The translations under genes were made by a program, and so were the position numbers. A stretch of 64,000 nt of DNA from Isoetes taiwanensis. Its lineage: Eukaryota > Streptophyta > Lycopodiopsida > Isoetales > Isoetaceae. Position 1 is the stretch's first letter, and each line of letters begins with the position of its first letter. The DNA is taken from the NCBI GenBank assembly GCA_021234155.1, contig JAJEKV010000022.1, positions 3,405,996 to 3,469,995 on the forward strand, given 5' to 3'. Under the pieces are notes generated by a model. That model did no database searches. It was not told where the DNA came from and was given only the letters and a program-made list of their open reading frames with translations. Below, piece after piece: positions 24,275 to 37,300 of the stretch.

Positions 24275-25988
24275 ACCACCGTGAACGATTTTGTCCGGAT
24301 TTTCACTCCTTGCTTGAGTGGTTTGCTGGCCACGGTTTGTCCTTGACAAAAGACATGCTTTTGTTCTGAACCGTTTGATCATAGGAAGGGAGGAAAAATT
24401 AGGGACGTAGTCGGTCATGCGAAATTCTGAGAGGTAGACAGAGCGATCAATCCTTTTATACCTAAGTCCGGCACGAAATCCAAAGTTGATGATGGTTTTT
24501 CCATCTAAATTGTCCCATTTTTGCACCTGCGTTTTATTCAACTGGTAAGGGTTATGCATTTCTTATCCGACAAATTTTTATTAAGTTGTTATTTTGAGAG
24601 TATAAGGCTTTTGCCATCCAAGATTTGTTCTGGAGGATATCATATTCGCTTGATTCGCACTGTACAATGATGCATCTCAGCATTATCGGCTTAGGTTATG
24701 CAACTTTTCTTTTTTCTCCCTTTTTTTTTTCATGTTCTGTTTTTGGTGCTCCTTGCCGATTATGCTAGAGATTGGCCAGATATCCAGGCCTGGAAGAAGC
24801 CAATCTGTTCAATCCAGATCATTTCCTGTTCCGTGCTTTTCAAAGCTCTCTAAATCTGTCAACCGTTTAGAAATTTAATATGCTTCAATATATTTTGCAT
24901 TTGCACAATATTTGCATAGGAAAATCCACGCTTTGTTGCACTATACCTTCTGATCAAATTTTTGGTTGTTTCCTCGACCTCATACCTCAAACGATGAAGA
25001 AGGATATGAAGATACAAGTTTTGCAGTTAAAGCTTGTGTCAATTCAAAAAAAGAAGGTACGCAATAACCTGTTTGTGCTTGACTTGTCTCACATGATGCA
25101 TAGATTCTTGTCATTTTTGCAGCAAATAACTGGTCTTGCCTTGATTTTTTAGTCTCCTGATGAGTGGTGTTTGATGCGGAATGCAATGCCATAATGATGT
25201 ATTCTGGAAGCTATAGAAGTTGCACAGTATCTGTTCGGCTGCTCTCATGATTCGTGGTGGCTTGCTGTCGACGTAAGACTTTGGCCTTTATGATAAATCT
25301 ATTAATTCTATGCACTGTCATTGCTTTTCATTTTCCTTAGGCCAACGTCATCAAATCTTATGTTTCTAAAATGTTGTTAAGAGGCCAGAAGTGAAAGAGA
25401 CTACTGCATAAGATCTGTATCAGAGCATGTAATAGGACTATATTTCCATCTTGACCTGCAGACTCATTGGAGAAACTCATTTGCAAACTTATATTCACAC
25501 ATGCTATGCCAACTCAAGCACAAGATCGTGCAATAAAATCTCCTGTACAAGCGGCCATGGTATGCAAGAGCCCATCAGCAGAAGTTCATACCATATGCTT
25601 AGATCATATTCCCTTCTTCTCAACTCCAGACATGTTCATATGTTTCTTCTATCCATCAGATCCAAATACTACCCCAGATAATTGTCACATAGCATGCAAA
25701 TCCTCTTCAGATCCATCTTTAGCTTTCAAATTCGGCCATTCTTGCTTTTCTTAAATGAAGTAGATGTAGATTAATCGGCACCTAATCTCTTGAATAGCTC
25801 GAATGTTGGTTGGTTGACTTAGATTTTCGGCTCTGCAAAAAGATCTCAGGGAAATAGAAGCTGACCTCCTATCATATTTTAGCTGTATTCGGCTAGATTT
25901 TTAAATGGGCCTGCATCATTGTGCGCTCCATCCCGCAAGATGAGAAGAAGAAGCAGCCACTCAATTAATATGCGAAGACATACACTAG
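24275..25988. repeat. Helitron-internal tandem duplication, copy 1
   Basis: A unit of about 1.7 kb starting ACCACCGTGAA, repeated directly at 25989. Plus-strand open pieces (24880-25152 and 25451-25754) recur in both copies with few changes and may be exon fragments of a captured gene. I do not recognise the protein. In copy 1 a stop follows GLALIF where copy 2 reads on into ESPDEWCLMRNAMP. Confidence 0.85.
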
Positions 25989-27680
25989 ACCACCGTGAAT
26001 AATTTTGTCCGGATTTTCACTCCTTGCTTCAGTGGTTTGCTGGCCACGGTTTGTCCTTGACAAAAGACATGCTTTTGTTCTGAACCGTTTGATCATAGGA
26101 AGGGAGGAAAAATTAGGGACGTAGTCGGTCATGCGAAATTCTGAGAGGTAGACAGAGCGATCAATCCTTTTATGGTTTTTCCATCTAAATTGTCCCATTT
26201 TTGCACCTGCGTTTTATTCAACTGGTAAGGGTTATGCATTTCTTATCCGACAAATTTTTATTAAGTTGTTATTTTGAGAGTATAAGGCTTTTGCCATCCA
26301 AGATTTGTTCTGGAGGATATCATATTCGCTTGATTCGCACTGTACAATGATGCATCTCAGCATTATCGGCTTAGGTTATGCAACTTTTCTTTTTCTCTTT
26401 TTTTTTTTTTTTTTTTCATGTTCTGTTTTTGGTGCTCCTTGCCGATTATGCTAGAGATTGGCCAGATATCCAGGCCTGGAAGAAGCCAATCTGTTCAATC
26501 CAGATCATTTCCTGTTCCGTGCTTTTCAAAGCTCTCTAAATCTGTCAACCGTTTAGAAATTTAATATGCTTCAATATATTTTGCATTTGCACAATATTTG
26601 CATAGGAAAATCCACGCTTTGTTGCACTATACCTTCTGATCAAATTTTTGGTTGTTTCCTCGACCTCATACCTCAAACGATGAAGAAGGATATGAAGATA
26701 CAAGTTTTGCAGTTAAAACTTGTGTCAATTCAAAAAAAGAAGGTACGCAATAACCTGTTTGTGCTTGACTTGTCTCACATGATGCATAGATTCTTGTCAT
26801 TTTTGCAGCAAATAACTGGTCTTGCCTTGATTTTTGAGTCTCCTGATGAGTGGTGTTTGATGCGGAATGCAATGCCATAATGATGTATTCTGGAAGCTAT
26901 AGAAGTTGCACAGTATCTGTTCGGCTGCTCTCATGATTCGTGGTGGCTTGCAATCTGACGAAGACTTTGGCCTTTATGATAAATCTATTAATTCTATGCA
27001 CTGTCATTGCTTTTCATTTTCCTTAGGCCAACGTCATCAAATCTTATGTTTCTAAAATGTTGTTAAGAGGCCAGAAGTGAAAGAGACTACTGCATAAGAT
27101 CTGTATCAGAGCATGTAATAGAACTATATTTCCATCTTGACCTGCAGACTCATTGGAGAAACTCATTTGCAAACTTATATTCACACATGCTATGCCAACT
27201 CAAGCACAAGATCGTGCAATAAAATCTCCTGTACAAGCGGCCATGGTATGCAAGAGCCCATCAGCAGAAGTTCATACCATATGCTTAGATCATATTCCCT
27301 TCTTCTCAACTCCAGACATGTTCATATGTTTCTTCTATCCATCAGATCCAAATACTACCCCAGATAATTGTCACATAGCATGCAAATCCTCTTCAGATCC
27401 ATCTTTAGCTTTCAAATTCGGCCATTCTTGCTTTTCTTAAATGAAGTAGATGTAGATTAATCGGCACCTAATCTCTTGAATAGCTCGAATGTTGGTTGGT
27501 TGACTTAGATTTTGGGCTCTGCAAAAAGATCTCAGGGAAATAGAAGCTGACCTCCTATCATATTTTAGCTGTATTCGGCTAGATTTTTAAATGGGCCTGC
27601 ATCATTGTGCGCTCCATCCCGCAAGATGAGAAGAAGCAGCAGCCACTCAATTAATATGCGAAGACATACACTAGACCACC
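25989..27680. repeat. Helitron-internal tandem duplication, copy 2
   Basis: A direct copy of 24275-25988, offset 1714 bp. It lacks about 50 bp near 26170 (the CTAAGTCCGGCACG segment) and has a longer poly-T run near 26400. It ends in CTAGACCACC (27680), the same word that joins the two copies at 25981-25994. The open frame 26566-26880 extends through 104 codons here. Confidence 0.85.
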
Positions 27681-27826
27681 TATGCTTCTTACAAGACCAG
27701 TTAAGTTTCTTACCATAGATAAAATTTTGGTCTGTCATCACTAGGAAGTATCATTATTCATTAGTTATTCAATGGCAATTCAATGGCAATGGATAACTGC
27801 ATTACATTACAAAAACAGAACGAAAT

Positions 27827-28640
27827 ATGCATTACATTAAACTAAGGTTGGCTAATGTGGTTTCATGGAATGCCATGATAGCAGGATATGTTTGTCGGGG
27901 TGAAGGTCTTCTGGCACTTGAATGGTTTAATTTAATGATGGAGCATTATATAGAGCCAAATAAGGTGATGTTCTTAAGCATCTTGAAAGGCAAGGCAGGA
28001 GCAGTGGAGCAGGCTAAGCTTATCCATGTTGAGATAATGAAACAAGGACTTCTGACAGATGTCATTGTAGGAACTCTCTCATCAATATGTATATCAACAT
28101 GGGCATCTTAAAGAGGCACACAAAGTCTACAATGTGATGCCAAGTACAGACACGATCTCCTGGGGAATATTGTTTTCTGGATATGTTCAGGATGGAACTT
28201 CTATTCAAGCTCTACAATGCTTTCAAGTGTTTGGTCAGGAAAGTATAAAACCAAGTATTGTATCATGGAATGGGAGGTGCATCTGGCTCTATATTGTTTT
28301 GACAGAATGCGCAAGGAAGGCGTAGAACCAAATGAAGTAACACTTTTATGTGTGCTAAAAGCATGTGCTGAGGCAGGGGCATTGAAACAGGGTAGGCTGA
28401 TTCATGAAATGATGAAGAACGAAGGCCTTTACTCACATGTTATTTTGGAAAATATGCTGGTGAATATGTATGCCAAATGTGGGAGCTTAGAGGAGGCAAG
28501 TGAAGTCTTTTACCAGTTGCCAAGCAAAGATGCTGTATCTTGGGACTCAATCATTACAGGCTATGCCAATAATGCAAAAAGTTTTCTAGCCATCTGAAAA
28601 AATGCAAATGGATGACATAGATCCAAACGAGGTTATATTT
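27827..28640 (+). pseudogene. PLS-type PPR gene fragment (captured)
   Basis: In at least three frames, translation gives consecutive PPR motifs: VVSWNAMIAGYV...ALEWFNLMM, IEPNKVMFLSILKGKAGAVEQAKLIH, DTISWGILFSGYVQDG, VEPNEVTLLCVLKACAEAGALKQGRLIH, LVNMYAKCGSLEEASEVF and DAVSWDSIITGYANNA. This is the P-L-S pattern of land-plant organelle RNA-editing or processing proteins. Frameshifts near 28080, 28215 and 28590 and the missing N- and C-termini show it is non-functional. It lies wholly inside the Helitron and is therefore probably a captured gene piece. Confidence 0.85.
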
Positions 28641-28915
28641 TTGAGTGCTGCGGAACCTTCTTTTCTATTCAATGCATTATACAATTAGTCAGAGTTGTTT
28701 TTTCAAACTATTTCCGACCATGGTACGTTTGCTTTGCATTCATCTTCTTCAACTCTACAGAACTGGCACGGGATTTGCAATGACTCATTCATGGCAAAGA
28801 AACTTGACCACCATATTTTTTCCGTGGAACCTTCTTTTCTATTCAATGCATTATACAATTAGTCAGAGTTGTTTTTTCGAACTATTTCAAACCATAATAC
28901 GTTGGAATCAATTAT
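28641..28915. repeat. Short direct repeat (~85 bp, two copies)
   Basis: GGAACCTTCTTTTCTATTC and the next ~65 bp occur at about 28652 and again at about 28827 with few differences. The first copy interrupts the end of the PPR relic. Confidence 0.8.
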
Positions 28916-31480
28916 GAGATATAAAAATTGCTTGGATAAAAAGTTGTACAAAGCTATGAAATCAATAGGCTCACAACATTCAACATTGTTTAAGTTGCAG
29001 GCAAAGTTTGCGTTGTTGACACAATCTACATGATTCTACATGCTAGACAATAGTTCTTCTGTGGTTTCTCTTCTGTTTTGACAATAGTTCTTCTGGGTTG
29101 TGTATCTGTGCAGTTTCTCGATGCTGAACAACAATTGAGATTTATTGGCAAAAAACTTGATGGTGCCCCATTACTTGATGGAAGCTTCACAAATTGGATA
29201 CAAGGGCATTCGCAAGTGAGGTAACTTTCTCAAGTCTGTCACAACAGTGGAATTCAGTCTTGCCATAATAAGAGTCGCATGCCGTTGGCATTCCGAATTG
29301 GACCTTCCATGCTGAACCCATCTACATAAATTTTTGGCCCATGATAAGTAATTAGAAAGTAGCAATTACAAACTGCAGAGTAGGTGTAGGTTCTGAGCAA
29401 GCTTACAAGACATGTTCTTAAAAGTTTGCACTAGATATCATGTTTACATTGCTGCAGGCAAACACTTTGTCCCCAAGTGTACGCTGTGGGCTTTGAAATG
29501 GCTATCCTTGGCACTCTTTTAGCATGCATAAAAGACAGCCTCTTCTATCTACTCTTTGTAGGAATCTTCTCAAAGCTTTTGCATATGCAGCATTGGATCA
29601 TCAAACCTCAGAATTCATAGTAAATTGGTTTTTTTTTTGTTTAGAATGACCTTGACAACAATTCACCCTCTCTTGATATGTTATGTTGTGTTCTGTAACC
29701 TTTATGAAGGAAAGGTACTGTGATATCAAAACCTGCAGAGCTTTAAGCAGTTATTTTGTTAGAAAGTTCTCCTGTGATTCGTATGCAGGATAAAAAAGAA
29801 GCTACATTGCAAAAACGTTTTTGAGCATATATTCAGAATCTGAATCACAAAGGTTGGTTGCTCCTCATGCCTCAGCTTTCCTTTCTCTGAACAAACTTCA
29901 TTAATGTGCGTACTGTAAGAGTGATGCATGCTAAAGCATACGAATTTTCACTTTTCTTTTTTCATTATCCTTGGCCATATTTCTCTATTTGAGACAGCTG
30001 ATGCCAACAGCTATAAAGGGGCCGAATTTATATAGACTACGTAGCGCTAGGCATGGAAAGCATGAAGAAAACATCAAAGTTGGCATCTCTCCAATGCATG
30101 TTAATTACTTTCCTAAATGTTTCAGGGAAGAGCCTTTGAAAGAAATTTTCAGAATGAAGGGCAACATGAAAAGAAACTCAAACAAGACATTTTTGCAAAT
30201 ACAACATATTTCACTGCAATCTAGGTAATACAACATGGACCTGCTGGGCATAATTTTCATTGTTCTTTTCAATCTATCTCATCTCCAACTGGAGTTGTTT
30301 TGCATATATCTTTTGAGGTGAAATGGTCAGAGAACAGCTGAAAATAGTTGCAACAGGATTTTAGATTTATATATCTATTTCTGTGACAGAGTGTCATTCT
30401 GCTCGTTTACGCTGCATTAACATTGTATATGCAACATGTAATTAGTACTTTAAATAATATATAAGAAAGCCTTCTTGGCCATTCAACTTATTGTATGAGT
30501 TTGAATTTTTATTTGCTTATGAGCTTCCTGATAGGTATTGAATTCCAATAAACAAATGAGATTTTTTAGTGACAAACAACTACAGCTAAAAGAAGCTCCT
30601 TGACTTTGCTCACAAACGATCCCATGGGGTTGCTCATGTTACTGCCTATGAGAATGCAAGAGGAACAATGTTGTCAACGTTGTTAATTTCTTAGAAGAAT
30701 TGTGCTTTTGAAGCCCATATGTATCCCCACAATCTAGACAATGTAGCTTCAAAAAATGCTTCACCCCATGTCAGGGTAAGGTCTTTCATTGTTGTCGTTG
30801 CTGTTGAAAGTGCAGGTATTGATCATTAGTCAAAACACCCAAATCTTCAAGAATATTAGACCAAACCTTCAAATGATCTTGTATCACAAAGAACTCTTGG
30901 AAAAACCTAATTTCATTCATAAATTCTTAACCAGCTAATTATAAAGAACTCTTGTAAAAGTATGAAGTGTACCTATAGAGCACGCATTTAATTTTTTGTT
31001 TACAATTAAGTTCAAACATTAAATTCAGGGATATGTAGGCTTGTGATATCTAGCCAAGTTATTGTCCCACGACAGAGTTTCTTTTGAATTTCTTCTGCCA
31101 TTTTTCTCAAAGTTCACTTTTAACAGTGTAATCATGGATCTGACAGATTTCTATGTTGAACCCTCATGTTATTTTATAAAAATTGATAATGACTTCCCTT
31201 AGTGCATTTCTTTCCCTAGAATCTATATCTATTCTATCTATATCTATAACCTTAGACAAGCATAAAAAGTGCAAGTAACCAGGAATTTTGACCTCATGGT
31301 GGTTCAAAAAATGGAATGCAGCATTTTTGCCATGTCATATGGTATCAATATAGGTAACACATGCACAATTTTTTTCAAGATTCTATCATTATCATTCACT
31401 GATTCAATACAAACCCAATAGTAGATGCTTCAACTTAAATCCACCATATGTATTAGTTTGTTAATTTATGCCCGACGAAA
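28916..31480. other. Helitron cargo without recognised genes
   Basis: AT-rich. Short open pieces such as 29971-30228 have no recognised motif. The composition and intron-like poly-T tracts could fit captured introns and exons, but this cannot be shown by eye. Confidence 0.35.
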
Positions 31481-31481
31481 A

Positions 31482-31509
31482 GCCCAGCAACGCTGGGCAC
31501 TTTTTCTAG
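31482..31509 (+). other. Helitron 3' terminal hairpin and CTAG end
   Basis: A 7-bp stem GCCCAGC / GCTGGGC with loop AAC, then ACTTTTT, then CTAG followed by host T. The hairpin is identical to the one at 44312-44328, so both elements use the same terminator family. Confidence 0.9.
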
Positions 31510-32308
31510 TAGTAATATAATACAAGAATGATCAATTAACAATCAAAAGATAAGATAAGATAAGATAAGATAAGATAAGATACAAAATCTACAATATACA
31601 AGAGAGAAAAAACAACACAGGATAAACATAATTTCAAACCCACAATTACAGAAAATCAATCAAGTTTGAAAGGTCATTTCTCCCTCATCTAGACTTGGAT
31701 TTAATCGATTTAAAGTGTAAAACGAAAGATAAATGTCTACTTTCTGATGTATATAAAATCACTAAAATTTGGATAGTAAAACTCAAGATATTGAACTCTG
31801 AGTTTTTGTAAATTTTTGTGATATCAATTTTCAACCGACTGTAACAGAAAATCAGCCAATTTTAAGAAGCCATTTCCCAGTCCTTGAATCTCGGATTTGA
31901 GTGATTTAACTTGCAAAAGAAAGCTCTTAGTATCTACTTTAGATGCATGTAGGATTACTAAAGACCCATTAATAAAAATCAAGGTATTAAACTCTGAGTT
32001 TTTCGTGACATCAATTTCCACCCACTGTAATAGAAGGTCATTCAACTTTGAGAGGTCGTTTCTCATTCCTTAGAGATCGGTTTTGAGCAATTTAAATTTC
32101 ACAAGAGAGAACTCATTGTACTTTTAGATCAAATTAAAATTCACTAAAAACAGATTAGTAAAGCTCGAGTGCTGGTTAGTTTTCCCTCTTTGAAAAAATA
32201 TAAAAATAAAGGATACAACATTATAGATGCATTATACATGGAAATAACATTGAAAGAATAGAATATATATACTTTTACAACAAAACAAAGAGCAATCACT
32301 ATTTTTCG
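31510..32308. repeat. Segmental duplication A, copy 1, right part
   Basis: Continues segment A after the Helitron and matches 37870-38658. It contains a (GATAA)n microsatellite (31552-31581) with more units than its sister at 37910-37931. No gene is supported; the 80-codon minus-strand frame is identical in both copies but has no recognised motif. Confidence 0.9.
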
Positions 32309-33380
32309 CATTTTCTTTGAATCCTTGGAATGTTTCTTCTTCTGGTTGAATGGATGCTTTCAAGAGAATTATTCATAGTTAAATCTCCAACGCAACAGAG
32401 AATTGCGCTTGGATGCACTTCAATTCGCCTATGATTGTCAATCATGAATTTGATTCTAAATTGTTGCCTTTAGTAAGAGAAACTTCATCAATCCCATCCC
32501 GCCATTAGAGTTATGCGCCTTTAAAGATCCTAGTCAGCGATCCCTACCATTACTGAGATGCAAATATACTATTCTTAGATAGCTGTCAAGAATGATAAGC
32601 TTGTTGAAATTATATTGGACGTCACATGCCTCAAAGGGCACCATACACTTTCAGCAGATAAAGCACTTGTCCCAACAATGCTTTTTGTACACTGGTATAG
32701 AATGTACACCCCACTGCTCTTGAGAGATGTTTCCAGTAGGCATGGGTCTCTATAAAACTCTTCTTTAAAGTGTCTCGAGAACGTTTTTCACTGGTACTCA
32801 GCCACATACTGTGCCTTCTTGCCCTTGAGGAAAGTTTTGTAGTATTTGATTGTCTGAAACCTAAAAGCGGGATTATTTAGTCACCAACCTGAGCTGGCGC
32901 TTAAGCTCTTTGCACTAAGCATTAAACCACATGTTTCGAGGAAAGCATGCTGAGCATGAAGAATGTTGTAGAATTTCCTCTAACTCTTCTGATAGAAGCT
33001 CAGCATAGGACTTTGCCCGATCATAATCCAGGTAAATCTGAGACATTTGTGAGTGGGCCTGATAGTGGATCTACATAGACTACTAGGCTATCTCTTGAAT
33101 CTACATCCTCATCTCTGTTGTTTTTTCGCACTTGTAAATGATTGGTGCAAGGCTTGCTTCTGAAGCACATAATCCACAATACCAGTTCCCCATCCCCCCC
33201 CCCCTCCCCCCAATTAATGACCATTGCGTGAGACCATTGCAAATGAGCAAGTTGAAGATATTGCACATCTAAAGCAATTGTCTTCCAAATCACATGATAG
33301 GATAGCCCTGTTAGCAGATGTGCATGTCCAAAAGTAATTTTAAAATAATGGAATCGTGGTTTATTATGACATACTATCAT
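32309..33380 (-). pseudogene. Possible decayed LINE fragment
   Basis: On the minus strand a broken reading with TIKYYKTFLKGKKAQYVAEY and EEFYRDPCLLETSLKSSG is weakly reminiscent of the linker between endonuclease and RT in LINEs related to the one at 21900-23800. Stops and shifts are frequent. A C-rich tract lies at 33190-33215. The assignment is tentative. Confidence 0.3.
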
Positions 33381-34340
33381 ATACTTATTGATTTGTTGCT
33401 GCCTCCATTTCCAAGGTTGGCATAACTTGTCTGTAGCAGTTGTTGTGAATTGAACAGATTTATTAGTGGACCACAGTATAATCTAGCCTATATATTTGTC
33501 ATGACTTGCCCTATATATTTGTTATGCAGTATTCTTATTGTTCAGACACAGAATTACAATTTAATTTGAGTTTTGCTCTTATTACATTTGAACAGAACAT
33601 GATGACGGGTGATAAACCATGGTGTTCCACTGCTTACCTAATGGCCCTCTCATTGTTACCCTCTTTAGGCTAACCAATGATTGTTTGGCTGCAGGTAACC
33701 GGAACTCCATCTGCTTTGTTTTTGTTCATAGGGGTGAATGTCACAAAATGTTACATGATCATTTGGCAAGCGTCTTTACAATTAGTACAATTGAGACAGA
33801 TAAGTGTATTGCTATCTATTATATTTGTCACATGAAACTTCAGCATCTAAATGTCCTATATTCAAAATGCAAAAATGGTATGGATGTCTGTTGAAGACAG
33901 ACATGCCCATTTTGGCTGGATTTAATGCTTTTTTTTTTTTTAATTGAAGGCTTAGTATATATATATTAATATAGAGTCGAGAATGCAAATGATATATGTA
34001 TGCATTCTCTAAAATACTATCTATCTATCTATCTAAGTCCCAAAATATATATAAGTTTTGGGAATGCATATATTATAGGCATGCACTCACTACTAGGAAA
34101 ATAGCTTCAAGTTCAATGGCCAGAAATATCCCACAAGGATATTATTTTCGACCTAATCCTCTGGAAGTCGAGCAGAAATAGCAGAACAGACAATTGCATG
34201 TCTGAAATTTTGCTGGGTTGAAACGCCCAGTAAGATCCACAGCTTCACAAATCAGCAGTCTTCTGTAGTCAAGATTCTGGAAGCAAGAACAGTCGCATCG
34301 ACACTGGTCACCATGAAATATCGAAGGGTTGGCTCCGAAC
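33381..34340. other. Intergenic DNA
   Basis: AT-rich sequence with a CTAT microsatellite (about 34018-34036). A 91-codon plus-strand frame (33619-33894) has no recognised motif. Nothing else is supported. Confidence 0.4.
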
Positions 34341-37300
34341 TGGTCAAAACATAACTAGCCATCTTTGTACATAAGCAATAAAACTGTACCAAAATTTAAG
34401 CTCAGCAATTAGATGGATCACCATTGGATAGATTTGATGCCTACACAATGCTATTTAGAAACAACAGAGATGGCATGGCCTTTCTTGCAACACTTGCTTG
34501 CTATGACATGTCTTCAAATGCATTAGTTATTTGCCTAGCGTTAATGCAGAGATGAAAAGAGTTGCTTGTTAGAAAGCTAATGCTTTAGAAAATTTAATGC
34601 TCCTATGCAATAAAAGTATAAAATGAGCTTTAATACTTAAAAACAAAGCTTTGTGATACAAAAACACCAGACAAAAATGAATTGCGAAAGGGTTACCTTT
34701 CTCCAATATCAAAAGCCTTTCTTGCTGGAAAAAAGTAGTTCCTGCATGCCACCAACATAAAAAAAACATGCTCTAATCTGATACTGATGTCTGATGAATA
34801 TGGTGCTGCTTGAGTCTCCAAGATTCGATTTTATTCTGCCATTTTCAAAGCTCTGAAAGAAACCATGGAAAGCGGAGGAGATGAATGTTGAGCAAAGAAA
34901 TTGGATGAACCTTGCTTACCGAGATGCTCTAGGAGAATATTCCTCTAACATACAATCAACTCTCCATCTCCCTAACGACCTCTATTTTCTTGCCATCCAC
35001 TGAGTGTTACAATAGCATCCCAAGTTTTTGAGGAACGACTGAAACCCAAGCTCGAGTAGGGAAAACGAAATAGTATACTAGCCTAAGCCAAAAACATATG
35101 TACACACATTTTTGAACGTTAATTAACAGATTTTGACACTAGAAAAGAATGTTACTGATGTTATTGGCTACCAAAAAAATGAGGACATCCACCTCCAAAA
35201 GCATTTTAAACTAGTAGATGGTAAACGTGTGTCTGGCATCGCGGCACTTGATAGAATTGAGTATCATGTTAGGTTATGATAGCATCATAGATTATAACAA
35301 TAACATTGTTGATCTAAAATTGTTTATGTACACCCTATAAGAGGTATATGATATGGGTGCGACGATAATGCTCTATCAAAGTTTGGGGAATGATAGTTTG
35401 TGAGGAGTCGCTCATAATGTCATTTTAAATTAAATAAAATTTTTGTCAGGTTAAACCCCCCCCCTCAAAGGGTTTTTAAGAGAAAAAACATTAGTAGAAG
35501 TAGGTCTGCTGATGAATTGTACATGGATTCCTATCAACGTAACGATTGAGGACACAATTGAGCACTCGTGTCCATTATCTCTTAGATATAAGATGCTTGT
35601 GTGCCCTTTGCAGATGTATGTATCATCTCATGTAGTGGTTGGCTAGATATAAATTAACTCGTCGTAGCGTGCCTTGTATGTGAGAATGTAGTGCAATGCT
35701 GAAGGGTGTTGTTCTCATCTTCAATAAATCCCAACTGGCAGCATTGGAAATCCTACTTTCTTGCTTTTCTCAAGGTCCATTTGTCTATCTCAGTTCTGGG
35801 ATGGTGTGATGCAATCCCTCTATGCTTTTTCATGAGCAAATGTGTAAACAAGTACCACCGCAGCCCCCGTACAAGCATAGAATTAATCTTGTTTTTGTGA
35901 TGATAGGTTTTCACTAACTCCTATGTATTGTTATCCCTAAATCTTTTTTAAAAAACATGTGTTCAGATACTGTTTGAGGCGATTATAGTTCTCATTCTGC
36001 ACCTATTTGTAATCTTGTTCCTGCATAATCCATCGAAGAACCAGATGGCGTGTTTCTCCTTCGAACATGCTTTAAATCATTGTCGACCCATAACCAGTGT
36101 GTAGGCGAAAGATGGGAGTCTCGCATGCTCCACTTTATATTAGTAGATGATGTGACATTCCAGAGCAACTCTTTGCAGTGGCAAAATGCCAGTATCTTGC
36201 ATGAGAATCTAGCACGGGACCATGGACCTGACTCCAAGTGCTCAAGCCTGAAAGGCCTTCTGTACCCTTTCCAAGTCCTCCCAAGTGGCAAGTGATATCA
36301 TTGGCCCCCATTCTTCCTGTCATGAACCTACGCATATGGTCATCACACTTCCACTCCATACAAAAGTATCGGCTCCACCAACACCTTGAACAAGTGAGAT
36401 TGATGTGACCAGTTGTAAAGCTTTGCTCTGTAATAGTTATTTTGCATCGCATAGAAAGCCTTTCAGTCGTTACTTGTTGTCTAAGACAAGTATTTCAATG
36501 TTTGGTAGTAGTGAACTCTATTCCCAGGTACTTGTATGTTTCCACCACTTCCATATCTTGACTTTGGTAAGTGAAGCAAGACGCCTCTATTGCCTTAAGA
36601 ATGACACTAGGAGAACCTTACCCACATTCTAGTAATCCAGGAGATAGTGCTCAGGGCATCCAGATGCTGTTGCATACTGGCCAGAGTGCAGGCTAAAGTT
36701 CCACATCATCCGTATATATTAGCTGTCGAATGATGTAATGGGCAAGCCTGGCCCTCCATCTCTATGATCTGCAAGCCAATCCTCAAGCTGATCAACATAT
36801 AATCCAAATACTGTAGGAGAGACTGGGCACCCTTAGCAGAGTCCAATACTACTGTTGATGACTCTTCTTGAAGGGGACATTCATATTGAGTATTTTTCAT
36901 AGACGTGTATAGTATTCGGTAACTCCTGGAGGACTTACAATCGTATCAATCTTTCCCACAGTTTCTTCCTTGTCAAACTTCTTCAAAATCCACAAAGCAG
37001 CGATATAGATCCTATTGTTTGCTTCTGTTGTATTCTACCAAAGTGTACAATGTGCAGATATGGTCTATGTGGTTCAGTGTTTGGGCCGAAAGCCTGTTTG
37101 TGCAAGTGTAAATACTGCTAATTCCTCTACCCATGCCGTCAATTTCTACTCAAGAATACTGGCCAAAAGTTTTGCCAACAAAAAACTGATCATGATTGTG
37201 CAGTAGTTAGCAGGGCAGTGTGGATCTCCTGCCTTATGTATTCGAATCACTCGGCTATCGGTCCACTGTGAGGGGAAGCCTTTCATCAAGGCTTTATTAA

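Larger units (their letters stand above)
24168..31509 (+). mobile_element. Helitron, 7342 bp, with captured sequence; empty site preserved
   Basis: Starts TCTATATATAGTAG and ends CTAG, inserted between A and T with no target duplication. The 3' end has the stem-loop GCCCAGCAACGCTGGGC (31482-31498) followed by 7 nt and CTAG, the classical Helitron terminus. The duplicated segment at 37861-37880 reads CTATTCATAGTAATATAA without interruption, exactly the predicted empty site (A at 37869, T at 37870). No RepHel protein is present, so it is non-autonomous. Its cargo includes a tandem duplication (24275-27680), a broken PPR gene (about 27827-28640) and unassigned transcribed-looking DNA to about 30300. 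Confidence 0.93.

Noticed and set aside
31824-32066. 80-codon minus-strand frame conserved at 38174-38416
   Set aside because: The conservation is explained by the recent segmental duplication; there is no motif.
33180-33220. C-rich tract as a possible structured element
   Set aside because: It is a simple C-homopolymer-like tract with no regular G-quadruplex spacing.
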